Source of the DNA: Oscillospiraceae bacterium
GTDB taxonomy: Bacteria; Bacillota; Clostridia; Saccharofermentanales; Saccharofermentanaceae
Assembly: GCA_902775565.1 (NCBI GenBank)
Contig: CACYMP010000011.1
Coordinates: forward strand, 18,703-82,702
DNA length: 64,000 nucleotides
Direction: 5' to 3'
The notes beneath the pieces were generated by a model. That model did no database searches. It worked only from the letters and a program-made list of their open reading frames with translations, and had not been told where the DNA came from. The position numbers and the translations under genes were made by a program. This document shows, piece after piece, positions 49,581 through 58,142 of this stretch; within the stretch, counting starts at the first letter, position 1; every line of letters begins with the position of its first letter.

Positions 49581-51785
49581 TTACTCGATGTGCCCGTAGC
49601 AGATCTTCCTCACGCGCCTCTTCTGGCCCTGGGCCTTGCGGTAGTAGTGATATCCGTCATCGTCGGCCTCTACGCCGTCAAAGACCTTTTTATTCTTCAG
49701 CTCGGCAGGCTTGATAAGATCGCTCATGATGCTGTATCTCGAAAACAGCATTTCAGCGCGGCCGCTCACTTCTGCCCATCCGTATCTGAATTCGTACATG
49801 TGGTCAAAGTGCCTGTACATCGTTATTTCACGTTTTCTGAAGGCTTCCATACGCGCCTTAATATCATCAGTATCAGGCCTTTCAGAGAATCTTCGTGCAA
49901 GCACAGCGAGCTTATTTCCGTGGTCGTGCCTGAAGATCGAAATAACGCGGATATTGCCCGCATTGAACTCATCTTCATATGTCACGTACCAAGTGTAATC
50001 CTCGCCTGCAAGGATCGAGGGATCTATGTTAATATCGGTCTTCTCGCTGCCCTCAACAGTACCCTCATATACGCGGAACCTGATCTCAGGTCCGGGGTAT
50101 GTCCTGACGAACATCATGGAGATAAGTTCTGCTTTTAGCGAAGCATCAGTAAGCTTATTAGTCGAAAGCCTTGTCAGGACATCAACATCGGCACCTTTCG
50201 GACTGATCCGTCTGTTTTCAAGAGGAAGCGCGTCATCAAAACGGTTCATGTACCCGCTGCTGTTTACCGAATACCTGAAGTTCTCTCCGTAGACCTCCTT
50301 CAGACGCCTCCTGTCGATCAGCTTTGAGACCGGCCTGTTGACCGCCAGTGACTTAAGATCAGGCAGTGAATACAAGGCCTCGACATTTTCGAGCGTATAT
50401 TCCTTTAACGTAAGGCTTCTAAGACCTGTAAGACCTCTTAAGAATTCGAGGTCGGTGATCCCTGTCATGGAAAGATTGAGGAAAACAAGACTTGAAAGCC
50501 CTGAAAGTACGCCCGGATCAGCGATCTCGTTATGTGAGATCGTCAGGTCGCGAAGCTGAGTGTATGAAGACAGGAACGAAAAGTCCTTGATCCTGTTATC
50601 ACTGAATCTGGCCCTCGTGACGCCTTCGAGATGCTTATAGGATTCCTTACCGTTAAGATCGACATGGTTAAGGATAAGCATATCCGTTCTGCGTTCTTCA
50701 ACAGCAGAATGGTATCTTTCTTCAGAATAGTCATCCGAATGAGCTCTATCGATATTTCGTGCCCGAATCCTCATCTCTTCCACAAGATAATCAGGCTCCA
50801 GGATCGAAGCGTACTCACCGTATCTCATGACCCAGTCGATCGCATCCTTTTCGGTGCTCGTGATACGGACAGTCACGCGGTTGCCGCCGTCCTCTGCAGG
50901 TTCGATCCTGATCTTTTTGCCGAACGAATCGATCACATCGCCAATGATGCTCATATCAACGTCCAGAAGCACATCCACGGGCTTTCCGGAGCTCATGTAA
51001 CAGTGTTCCACGATGTAATCTTCAGGGTGGTTCACAGCTTCGCTCCTCGCCGCGGAGTGCGTATAGGTCTCATCCAGGACTTCGAGATCAGTGATCATGT
51101 CGATCCTGTAGCTCTTGATCGTGTGGGAACGGAACTCGCCGCAGAGAAGATAGTAATTGCCGTTATTTACGACGATGTTGTAAGGGCAGGTCGCGACGGG
51201 CTTTTCGCTCGTGTGGTGGAGCTTCTTGTCCGTGCCATACTGATTGTTGTAGAAGGAGATCTTGCAGCTAAGCAGAATTGCCTTCCTGATCTCGCCGAGA
51301 TTCAAAAAGAATGCCTTGTTGAAAGGCACATCCTTCTCGTTGACCTTAGGAGCATACTTGAACATGCTGCTGTATCTGTGGCTGCTCAATGCCGAAAGCT
51401 TATTGGTGATCTCTTCGGCAGTCTTGGGATCCACATGCTTCGAAAACTGGACGGCATCCATCAGGAACAACAGTTCCTCATCAGTAAAAGCATCGTCGTC
51501 GATGATCTCAAACCAGTACCTGTCATAGATAGGCGAGCTGCTCCTCGCAATGATACGGTAGTGAAGCCTGATGTCATCATTTTTCCAGCAGTGTTTCTCT
51601 TCGTCATACCCGTACCTGTCCCTGAGCTTTCCCAGGTACCTCGAAACGGTCTTCCTCTCGCAGCTCTCGCTGCCATCCTTCTTCATTATCGCAATGATCC
51701 TGTTCTGGTCGATCGGCTCGATCTCCGTCGCATACTTCTTGATGATGTCGAAAACAGTCTGCAGACACTCATTATGTTCGATCAT
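49581..51785 (-). CDS. WYL regulator fused to leucine-rich repeats
   Basis: 734 residues. Residues 1-85 form a winged-helix-like domain (CERKTVSRYLGKLRDRYGY), about 165-245 a WYL domain (ISFYNNQYGTDKKLHH, YNIVVNNGNYYLLC, SYRIDMI), and 260-345 a WCX-like region (VTVRITSTEKDAIDWVMRYG). Residues 370-480 contain about five 22-residue leucine-rich repeats (LRDLTISHNEIADPGVLSGL and so on). A C-terminal 250-residue domain is unrecognised. WYL proteins are usually 300-340 residues, so the LRR-bearing extension is unusual. Its own promoter carries the dyad box, which fits autoregulation. Confidence 0.85.
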   Translation of the reverse strand: MIEHNECLQTVFDIIKKYATEIEPIDQNRIIAIMKKDGSESCERKTVSRYLGKLRDRYGYDEEKHCWKNDDIRLHYRIIARSSSPIYDRYWFEIIDDDAFTDEELLFLMDAVQFSKHVDPKTAEEITNKLSALSSHRYSSMFKYAPKVNEKDVPFNKAFFLNLGEIRKAILLSCKISFYNNQYGTDKKLHHTSEKPVATCPYNIVVNNGNYYLLCGEFRSHTIKSYRIDMITDLEVLDETYTHSAARSEAVNHPEDYIVEHCYMSSGKPVDVLLDVDMSIIGDVIDSFGKKIRIEPAEDGGNRVTVRITSTEKDAIDWVMRYGEYASILEPDYLVEEMRIRARNIDRAHSDDYSEERYHSAVEERRTDMLILNHVDLNGKESYKHLEGVTRARFSDNRIKDFSFLSSYTQLRDLTISHNEIADPGVLSGLSSLVFLNLSMTGITDLEFLRGLTGLRSLTLKEYTLENVEALYSLPDLKSLAVNRPVSKLIDRRRLKEVYGENFRYSVNSSGYMNRFDDALPLENRRISPKGADVDVLTRLSTNKLTDASLKAELISMMFVRTYPGPEIRFRVYEGTVEGSEKTDINIDPSILAGEDYTWYVTYEDEFNAGNIRVISIFRHDHGNKLAVLARRFSERPDTDDIKARMEAFRKREITMYRHFDHMYEFRYGWAEVSGRAEMLFSRYSIMSDLIKPAELKNKKVFDGVEADDDGYHYYRKAQGQKRRVRKICYGHIE

Positions 51786-51853
51786 AGATCTTTCCTCCGA
51801 AAACGCTTAAAAATCTATCTCTTCCTGCCGTTAATATATCACGCCTCAATATC

Positions 51854-51888
51854 AGTGTATATACGGAGATGTCCCTAATGTATCCCAT
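51854..51888 (-). promoter_or_regulatory. Dyad operator and promoter of the WYL-LRR gene
   Basis: Minus strand: ATGGGATACATTAGGGACAT (plus 51869-51888), 9 bp, -10 TACACT (plus 51854-51859). Confidence 0.7.
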
Positions 51889-51932
51889 CTCGGCTTGTGC
51901 AAGATTAACTTGTAAAGACTATACCGTTATAT

Positions 51933-52508
51933 TCAGAACTTGCAGTTAAAATGAATGTTTGCCTTCAGAAGCGCATCGTTTCCGGGATCATGCTTCTCGT
52001 AATCAGCCACGACTTCGCACACAGGCGTTCCGGGGATAAGAGCTCCCGTTTTTACAATCCTCGTGCCCATATAAATATTTATCTTCTCCCATTCTTCTCT
52101 GGTTCCTTCGTAATAAACATCTTCCAGAGAATGACAGCCTGCAAAGACATTGCGCTTGATCTCTCTCACGCGCTTTGGTATGGTTATCCTCCTGAGATTT
52201 TTGCAGCCGCCGAACGCTCCTTCGGGAAAACCGCCAATCCCGGGATGAAGAATGATGTCCGTAACAAAACCGTTTCCGCTAAAAACGCCGGGGAGAAAAC
52301 CTGAGACAGGCACTTCGTTTCCCCACCTGTTTATAGCTTTTCTCGGGAGCTTGATCACTTCAGGTATCGTAGTACCGTTGATGCCTTTCACGATCAATGA
52401 AACTCTTCTCATAACACCGGACATATATGTCCAGCTCGTGTATCCTAAGTCCAAGTTTTTATACTCTTGGGTGTTCTCTATCGTTTTTATGTAATCATTA
52501 AATAACAT
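51933..52508 (-). CDS. BspA-type leucine-rich repeat protein (copy 1)
   Basis: 191 residues from the ATG with AGGGAG 7 bases upstream. The middle has BspA/LRR_5 units (FPEGAFGGCKNLRRITIPKRV, RNVFAGCHSLEDVYYEGTREEW). There is no signal peptide, so it is cytoplasmic. It is about 70 percent identical by eye to the gene at 52756, and the last 35 residues are identical: a tandem duplication. Confidence 0.8.
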   Translation of the reverse strand: MLFNDYIKTIENTQEYKNLDLGYTSWTYMSGVMRRVSLIVKGINGTTIPEVIKLPRKAINRWGNEVPVSGFLPGVFSGNGFVTDIILHPGIGGFPEGAFGGCKNLRRITIPKRVREIKRNVFAGCHSLEDVYYEGTREEWEKINIYMGTRIVKTGALIPGTPVCEVVADYEKHDPGNDALLKANIHFNCKF

Positions 52509-52529
52509 GTACTTTACTCCCTTCTGTTT

Positions 52530-52745
52530 CATTCCAGAATCTGCCAGCGTTCGTATTCACACGGCACTCCCTGCTGGAGCTTTATGTATGCCTCTTCATT
52601 CTGTTTATCACTTCATCCGGAAGCAAATTGATGAATCTTAAGATCGCTCTGGCATGCACTCCCTCAAACGAACCGGGCACCTGTTGATCATTCTTTCAAA
52701 TCCGGTCAGATCCTTCATAAACGCACCTGCATATATTAACGATTA
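52530..52745 (-). pseudogene. Remnant of a broken gene between the two LRR copies
   Basis: Minus-strand reading gives YAGAFMKDLTGFERMINR in one frame and ARAILRFINLLPDEVINRMK in another, with a frameshift between and no full ORF. It looks like the C-terminal end of a decayed coding sequence. Identity unknown. Confidence 0.4.
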
Positions 52746-52755
52746 CGTCTTATAT

Positions 52756-53325
52756 TCAGAACTTGCAGTTAAAATGAATGTTTGCTTTCAGAAGCGCATC
52801 GTTTCCGGGATCATGCTTCTCGTAATCAGCCACGACTTCGCACACAGGCGTCCCCGGGATCAGATTTCCCATCTCGATGACCCTCTTGCCTATATAAATG
52901 ACTATCTTTTCCCACTCTTCCCTGGTGCCTTCGTAGTAAACGTCTTCCAGAGAATCGCAACCGGCGAAGGCATTGCGTCTGATCTCTTTCACATGCCTGG
53001 GTATTGTTATTCTCCTGAGGTTTTTGCATCCCTCGAATGTGCCTTCGCGGATCCAGCCGATTTCCGGAAGAATAATGTCCGTAACAGTTTCGTTTCCTCT
53101 GAATACATCAGGGAAAAAACCTGAGACATCCACTTCGTTTCCCCACTTGTTTATGGCTCTGTCCGGGAACTTGATCACTTCCGGTACCGGGTCATTGATG
53201 CTTTTCACTAATAATGAAGCTCTTCTCATAACACCGGAGATGTAAGTATAGCCCATGTATCCGAACTCCAGGTTTTCAGGCTCTTTGGTGTTCTCTATCT
53301 TATTAACAAAATCTTTGAAATACAT
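52756..53325 (-). CDS. BspA-type leucine-rich repeat protein (copy 2)
   Basis: 189 residues from the ATG with GGGGGTG 6 bases upstream. LRR_5-type units (IREGTFEGCKNLRRITIPRHV, RNAFAGCDSLEDVYYEGTREEW) and an identical C-terminus to copy 1. No signal peptide. This copy retains the dyad-box promoter, whereas copy 1 shows none. Confidence 0.8.
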   Translation of the reverse strand: MYFKDFVNKIENTKEPENLEFGYMGYTYISGVMRRASLLVKSINDPVPEVIKFPDRAINKWGNEVDVSGFFPDVFRGNETVTDIILPEIGWIREGTFEGCKNLRRITIPRHVKEIRRNAFAGCDSLEDVYYEGTREEWEKIVIYIGKRVIEMGNLIPGTPVCEVVADYEKHDPGNDALLKANIHFNCKF

Positions 53326-53360
53326 TTGCTTCACCCCCTTTTTGTTTTCTTTTCACCTGT

Positions 53361-53395
53361 ATCTTACAAAAGGGGATGGGGAAAATATGGGACAT
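53361..53395 (-). promoter_or_regulatory. Dyad operator and promoter of LRR copy 2
   Basis: Minus strand: ATGTCCCATATTTTCCCCAT (plus 53376-53395), 9 bp, -10 TAAGAT (plus 53361-53366), then ACAGGTGAAAAG. Confidence 0.7.
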
Positions 53396-53553
53396 GTCCG
53401 AACTACTCAAGGATCTGCCAGCATTTCGCTCGTCAGGCAGATCGAAAGGGATCTCGAAATGCTTCGGATTGAACGCCGTTATGGCCAGGATGTGTATCGT
53501 GTATTTCTTGATGCTCTGCATTATTATCCGCCCCATCATTACCTAATCAGTAA

Positions 53554-53621
53554 CCGAGGTGGCAGGAATCGAACCTGCGACCCTTCCGATCGGAAGCCTC
53601 TGGCCTCTGAGATACACCCCG
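53554..53621 (-). tRNA. tRNA-like gene, 68 nt, 6-nt anticodon loop
   Basis: Acceptor CGGGGTG/CACCTCG, D-arm CTC/GAG and T-arm GCAGG-TTCGATT-CCTGC are good. The anticodon arm only forms CTTC-CGATCG-GAAG with a six-base loop and no U33; no CCA is encoded. A decayed tRNA or an atypical one, isolated from the array at 14.5 kb. Confidence 0.45.
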
Positions 53622-53645
53622 GTTAACACGATACTAATACACAAC

Positions 53646-53680
53646 ATGTACCGGAATTAGCACATCAGTCGGCTTAACAT
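53646..53680 (+). promoter_or_regulatory. Dyad operator and promoter of gene 53700
   Basis: ATGTACCGGAATTAGCACAT (53646-53665), 9 bp, -10 TAACAT (53675-53680). The ATG of the gene lies 20 bp on. Confidence 0.65.
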
Positions 53681-53699
53681 ATGGTTGGGAGGAAATCAT

Positions 53700-54911
53700 A
53701 TGAATAAGAAAATCAACGGCAAACCTTTGGAATTGTGGACTGCGGGTGACCTGCTCGATTATTTCGATGAGTGCATACATGATTCTCACAGATGTGCGTC
53801 TGTTCGTACATATGCAAAAGATAATACTGACAACAAAACGGCCAATGTGTTTACCACACCGGATTTCGATAATGCGCTGAAGAAATGGGCAAAGGAGCGT
53901 AAGACAAACTTGCTGGGGTTACTTAAGAGAACACTGAAGAACCTGCTCTGCCTGAATAACAGTGAAAAGCCGAGCGGTCTTAATCGAGTAAATGTAACGT
54001 TTTTTGTTTACTTGAAATACAGATTTTGGGGTGACAACACCTTAATTGTCGATCTGATGTTTGACGAAGTTACATTTTCTAAAATCAATTCGATAATCTA
54101 TTTCGACGATTATGAAGATCTGGAAAGATACAATCCAGGAGAATTGACCAGATTTGATGGTCTTGAAACAGCTGAAAGTGCTAAATCAAAATATGAGACC
54201 CGCGAACAGTGGGCCTCTCTTGATGTTAGTGAGAACGAGATCAAGCATGTGCTCAGTCTTATCAATGACTGCCATGATTTCTACAGGTTGCCGAGCACAA
54301 AGTTCAGAACATTCCCATCTTTTATACGAAGATACGGCATTACATTAAATCAGACTAATATTGAAAGCGTCTTGCATAATCTTCAAAACGAGGTTTTATG
54401 CAAGTGCAGCTGTTCTACAGACAACGATTTCTGGAGAAGAACATTCCTGAAATTCGAGTTCTACAATACCAGATTCAAGTTCTCCAACGGCAGATCTATA
54501 TCAAGATTCGGATTACCATTAGTTATTTATATTGTCATTGCCGAAAACTTACGTGCAAATGACACAGTCGCTTTGGTATCGTTTATAAGTCATGATTTTG
54601 AAAGGTGCATGGTGGCATGGAATCCTGCCAAGCGGGTTAAGCTCAACTTCGTTGAAAAGACGGGTTCAGTCTATCTCGTCAGCGTTGTTGCCAAGCCATA
54701 CTCTGATGATGACCCGTTTTTCGAGTTTTACATTTCTGAAGCCGCATACAATAAGATTATTCACCTTATTGAAGCTCTTATTGTAAAACTTCAGATGAAA
54801 TATCCCATACAACGCTATCGCAATGCATATAAGACGCATGTTCTCTACCGGTCGTTGGATCCGGTCAACCACGGATTGTCTATTCCTGTGAAATACTTCT
54901 TTCCTACTTAA
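53700..54911 (+). CDS. Hypothetical protein, 403 aa
   Basis: Starts at the ATG with GGGAGG 7 bases upstream. A soluble mixed protein; no motif recognised. It contains a CKCSCS stretch in the middle and a helical C-terminus. It is AT-richer than its neighbours, member of the dyad-box set, and converges with the gene at 54904 with an 8-bp overlap. Function unknown. Confidence 0.65.
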   Translation: MNKKINGKPLELWTAGDLLDYFDECIHDSHRCASVRTYAKDNTDNKTANVFTTPDFDNALKKWAKERKTNLLGLLKRTLKNLLCLNNSEKPSGLNRVNVTFFVYLKYRFWGDNTLIVDLMFDEVTFSKINSIIYFDDYEDLERYNPGELTRFDGLETAESAKSKYETREQWASLDVSENEIKHVLSLINDCHDFYRLPSTKFRTFPSFIRRYGITLNQTNIESVLHNLQNEVLCKCSCSTDNDFWRRTFLKFEFYNTRFKFSNGRSISRFGLPLVIYIVIAENLRANDTVALVSFISHDFERCMVAWNPAKRVKLNFVEKTGSVYLVSVVAKPYSDDDPFFEFYISEAAYNKIIHLIEALIVKLQMKYPIQRYRNAYKTHVLYRSLDPVNHGLSIPVKYFFPT

Positions 54912-55656
54912 TGACCCTAAACCATCCGATATCATCATGCTCTGACCACTGCTTTCCGCTGACCGAATGGAACTGCTCAAGAACAGGCATCGGATCTTCT
55001 GCATCCGCTTTGTTTTCCGCAGCCTCAACATAGCGGTATTCGGTAATGAGATACTTTGTTCCCAGTTCCCTGTAAGACAAGATGATCCAGTCCGGCCCGT
55101 CCATCGCGCCTCCGCCAATGCCTTCCCCGTATCTGACAAGCACCTGGTACTCCACCTTAAAGTGACAGCGGAGAAGGAAGTTATAGAACAGTTCATTGAG
55201 GACCGTGACATACAGGACTGTAGCGCCGTATGTTGTGACAATGCCATCGAGCTTCGATTCGACTTCAACTTCCATCAGGAAGGATGAGTTATATGCCCGT
55301 GACTTATCAAAAGCTGCATACTCCCTGGAAAACGGGAGCCCGGTATCTCTCAGACGCTCAACGCTCTTTACCGTTATCTTCGTAGAATTGGAATAGTACT
55401 CTTTTTCGATCAGGCAAAAACCGGGCTTCAGGAATTCAAAGCCTTCCTTTTCGTATTCCTCCGAATAGTATTCCGAGAGCCCCAGATAGTCAGTGAAAAT
55501 GAAAAGATCCGGGAGTTCCTGTCCTTCATCCAACGCAAGGTCATTATTCCTGAAGTACCAGTCCGAGAGGAACAGCAAAGACCTGAAATCCTTTCCCGCC
55601 GACGGATACCAGCAGATATGCTTATACTGTCTGATCGCTTCCTGTGTGGTCCTCAT
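54904..55656 (-). CDS. Hypothetical protein, 250 aa
   Basis: Soluble protein beginning MRTTQEAIRQYKHICWYPSAG with a KDFRSLLFLSDWYF block; the CWYPSAGxDFR phrase recurs in a family of uncharacterised bacterial proteins, but I cannot name it with certainty. A GGAGG lies 6 bases before the ATG. It shares one operator with the divergent DUF2779-like gene. Confidence 0.65.
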   Translation of the reverse strand: MRTTQEAIRQYKHICWYPSAGKDFRSLLFLSDWYFRNNDLALDEGQELPDLFIFTDYLGLSEYYSEEYEKEGFEFLKPGFCLIEKEYYSNSTKITVKSVERLRDTGLPFSREYAAFDKSRAYNSSFLMEVEVESKLDGIVTTYGATVLYVTVLNELFYNFLLRCHFKVEYQVLVRYGEGIGGGAMDGPDWIILSYRELGTKYLITEYRYVEAAENKADAEDPMPVLEQFHSVSGKQWSEHDDIGWFRVIK

Positions 55657-55692
55657 AACGATACCTCCTGCACTATTGATTCTTATGCCTTG

Positions 55693-55743
55693 ATTGTAAA
55701 TGAGACGATGGGGCAGAAATCGGACATCGAAATCATATATAAT
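55693..55743. promoter_or_regulatory. Shared dyad operator between two divergent promoters
   Basis: The 20-bp box ATGGGGCAGAAATCGGACAT (55708-55727) is read both ways. To the left it is 9 bp from TACAAT (minus, plus 55693-55698) for gene 54904; to the right it is 10 bp from TATAAT (55738-55743) for gene 55775. Confidence 0.7.
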
Positions 55744-55774
55744 TACCTTAACGATTCTAATGCGGAGGTCCCCT

Positions 55775-57298
55775 ATGCTTTACTTATCCAAATCCAAGTA
55801 TTGTGGTCTGTGGCAATGCGCGAAGATCGCGTGGCTCAGGCAGTATAAGCCCGAGGCAGCAGTGATAGATGAAGCCGTGCAGGCCCGCTTTAACGCAGGC
55901 AATGTGGTAGGCGACCTCGCGATGGGGCTTTTCGGTGATTTCGTTGAAGTCACTGTCAAGAACGGCGACAAGCTAGACCTCGCTGCCATGATCGACAAGA
56001 CCTCCGAAGAGATGGCCAAGGGCACACAGAACATCTGCGAAGCTTCCTTTTCTTATAACGGCCTCTACTGCGCCGTGGACATCCTTCGAAAAGAAGGCGC
56101 AGGCTGGGCGATCTACGAGGTCAAGAGCTCGACCAAGCATCAGAGAGACGACGGCTCCTACGAGGATGACCGCGAAGTCTATATCGCAGACGTCTCCTAT
56201 CAGAAATACGTCCTCGAGCACTGCGGCGTAAACGTCACCGGCACATACTTGGTCAATCTCAACCGAGAATATGTTTTCGACGGCACGCTCGATATTTCAA
56301 AGCTGTTCATCGTCAGCGACGTTGCAGACGAAGTCAGAGCTGAGATGGGCAACATCGAGCCCACTCTCCTGACGGCCGAGAAGGTCCTCCTATCAGACGA
56401 AGAACCCGACATCGACCTCGGCGTTTACTGCAAGAATCCCTACCTTTGCGCTTTCTGGAAATACTGCTCCAGGCACATCCCCGAGCAATCGGTATTTAAC
56501 CTCTACCGCCTCTCCATGAAAAAGAAGATCGAGTACTACCATAACGGCTGGATCACGTACAGAGACCTGTTAGACAACGCCGGCATAGACAACGAGAAAC
56601 GCATCAGACAGATGGAATTTGCCTTGGAAGACAAAGGCACATACATCAATAAGCCCGGGCTCGAAAAGTTCTTAAGCCAGATCACCTACCCTTTATACTT
56701 CCTGGATTTCGAGACGATACAGCCCGTCATCCCGGAGTTCATCGGAACAAGGCCATATGCACAGGTCCCATTTCAGTATTCGCTGCATTACATTGAGCAA
56801 GAAGGCGGCGAACTCAAACACAAGGAGTTCCTCGCGGAATCAGGCACAGATCCCAGAAGGGCAATAGCAGAGCGCCTCTGCGAAGACATCCCCATGAATG
56901 TCTGCACCCTTGCATACTATAAAGCGTTTGAGTGCACTCGCATCAAGGAACTCGCCGAGACATTCCCTGACCTTGCTGAGCACCTGTACAACATCAGGGA
57001 TCACATCGTTGACCTGCTTGTGCCTTTCCAGTCAGGCTTCTACTACAACCGCGCAATGGGCGGCTCCTTCTCGATCAAGAGCGTACTGCCTGCTATCTTC
57101 CCGGATGACCCGGCCCTCAACTATCACAACCTTGAGGGCGTCCACAACGGCGGTGAAGCAATGACCATCTTCCCCAAGATCAAGGACATGCCGCCTGAAG
57201 AGCAACAGAAAGCAAGGCATAACCTGCTCAAGTACTGCGAGCTTGATACCTATGCAATGGTCAAGGTTTGGGAAGAGCTGGTGAGGGTAGTTAAGTAA
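55775..57298 (+). CDS. DUF2779-like nuclease-fold protein
   Basis: 507 residues from the ATG with GGAGG 5 bases upstream. The N-terminal half resembles a PD-(D/E)XK/Cas4-like module (CAVDILRKEGAGWAIYEVKSST, and a late CKNPYLCAFWKYC cysteine cluster). The C-terminal half has a DEDD exonuclease-like start (LYFLDFETIQPVIPEF) and LLKYCELDTYAMVKVWEEL at the end. This two-part layout is that of DUF2779 proteins, presumed nucleases without a proven role. Divergent from 54904. Confidence 0.82.
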   Translation: MLYLSKSKYCGLWQCAKIAWLRQYKPEAAVIDEAVQARFNAGNVVGDLAMGLFGDFVEVTVKNGDKLDLAAMIDKTSEEMAKGTQNICEASFSYNGLYCAVDILRKEGAGWAIYEVKSSTKHQRDDGSYEDDREVYIADVSYQKYVLEHCGVNVTGTYLVNLNREYVFDGTLDISKLFIVSDVADEVRAEMGNIEPTLLTAEKVLLSDEEPDIDLGVYCKNPYLCAFWKYCSRHIPEQSVFNLYRLSMKKKIEYYHNGWITYRDLLDNAGIDNEKRIRQMEFALEDKGTYINKPGLEKFLSQITYPLYFLDFETIQPVIPEFIGTRPYAQVPFQYSLHYIEQEGGELKHKEFLAESGTDPRRAIAERLCEDIPMNVCTLAYYKAFECTRIKELAETFPDLAEHLYNIRDHIVDLLVPFQSGFYYNRAMGGSFSIKSVLPAIFPDDPALNYHNLEGVHNGGEAMTIFPKIKDMPPEEQQKARHNLLKYCELDTYAMVKVWEELVRVVK

Positions 57299-57300
57299 CC

Positions 57301-58008
57301 TCACACGATAATAAACGAATACAGCTGCTCAACCATCGCAAGGAAGATATCGATCTGATACATCCTGACTGACGATGCGGCGCCTGCAGCACAGGTCGTG
57401 TTATGGATGTGGCCGTAGACCCTGCGGTCGAAATCGATGGTTATGGGATACCTTGATTCGATCGTGCTCTCTCTGGTCGTAATGGTGTCATCCACGCACT
57501 CGAAACCGTTCTTCTCAAGGATGTCAATAAACTCTTCCCTCTTCTTTTTGCCTTTGGGGCACACGTAGAACACGCCTTTCAGCTCACGGTCTCTTTCGTA
57601 CCATTTACGGTAATCGAACATGGGCATGCCGTTCTGAATGACCGAACCGAAACACTCGGGTGAACTGATGTCCGGCGTTCTGTCGCTCCATTTCCACAAA
57701 GTGAGCTTCCCGTGGTAATACTCGTTTCCATCCTCGTCATAGCATGTGCCGTATGATGGATAGTTAACATTAAACTCTTCTTTAGGGTCCGGCTTACTGC
57801 ACTCGTAAGTGCCTTCAAATCTGAGGTTGCCGTTCATGTAGTACTCGCGTCCGCAAACGAGTCCTCTGTAATCAAAGAGGCCCTCCTGGCACTTGTTTCC
57901 GTTCTCAAAATAAGATGTCCCAACGCCGCACGGTCTTCCGTCAACCGTGAAACCGACATACATAAGCTTACTGTCATTCGAATAGATCTTCTTCCACTTT
58001 TCTTTCAT
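57301..58008 (-). CDS. MORN-repeat-like protein (YwqK-like)
   Basis: 235 residues. The N-terminal 100 residues have MORN-like units (GVGTSYFENGNKCQEGLFDYRGLVCGREYYMNGNLRFEGTYE in pieces), as in YwqK-type antitoxin-like proteins. The rest has no known motif. It converges with the DUF2779 gene, with 2 bp between stops. GGGAGG-type site before the ATG. Confidence 0.7.
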   Translation of the reverse strand: MKEKWKKIYSNDSKLMYVGFTVDGRPCGVGTSYFENGNKCQEGLFDYRGLVCGREYYMNGNLRFEGTYECSKPDPKEEFNVNYPSYGTCYDEDGNEYYHGKLTLWKWSDRTPDISSPECFGSVIQNGMPMFDYRKWYERDRELKGVFYVCPKGKKKREEFIDILEKNGFECVDDTITTRESTIESRYPITIDFDRRVYGHIHNTTCAAGAASSVRMYQIDIFLAMVEQLYSFIIV

Positions 58009-58038
58009 GAATCTGCCCTCCCGGAAGTGAGGTTAAGA

Positions 58039-58062
58039 AAGCCCGTCGCAATCGACAGGCTT
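58039..58062 (-). terminator. Terminator hairpin after gene 58143
   Basis: Minus strand: AAGCCTGTCG, ATTG, CGACGGGCTT, then TCTT. A strong stem with a short tail. Confidence 0.6.
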
Positions 58063-58142
58063 TATGCTGATGTGGTAATTAGGTTGTAAAGTGACTTTCC
58101 TGTTTTTATGATATCAGGCTTTAAGTTGATTAAGAGGACAAC

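Noticed and set aside
50631..51878. 415-codon ORF on the plus strand
   Set aside because: Mirror frame of the WYL-LRR gene, without a ribosome binding site or recognisable domain.
28312..57300. Prophage or integrative conjugative element
   Set aside because: An integrase and a DnaB-type helicase are present, but no capsid, tail, terminase, relaxase or T4SS genes were found.
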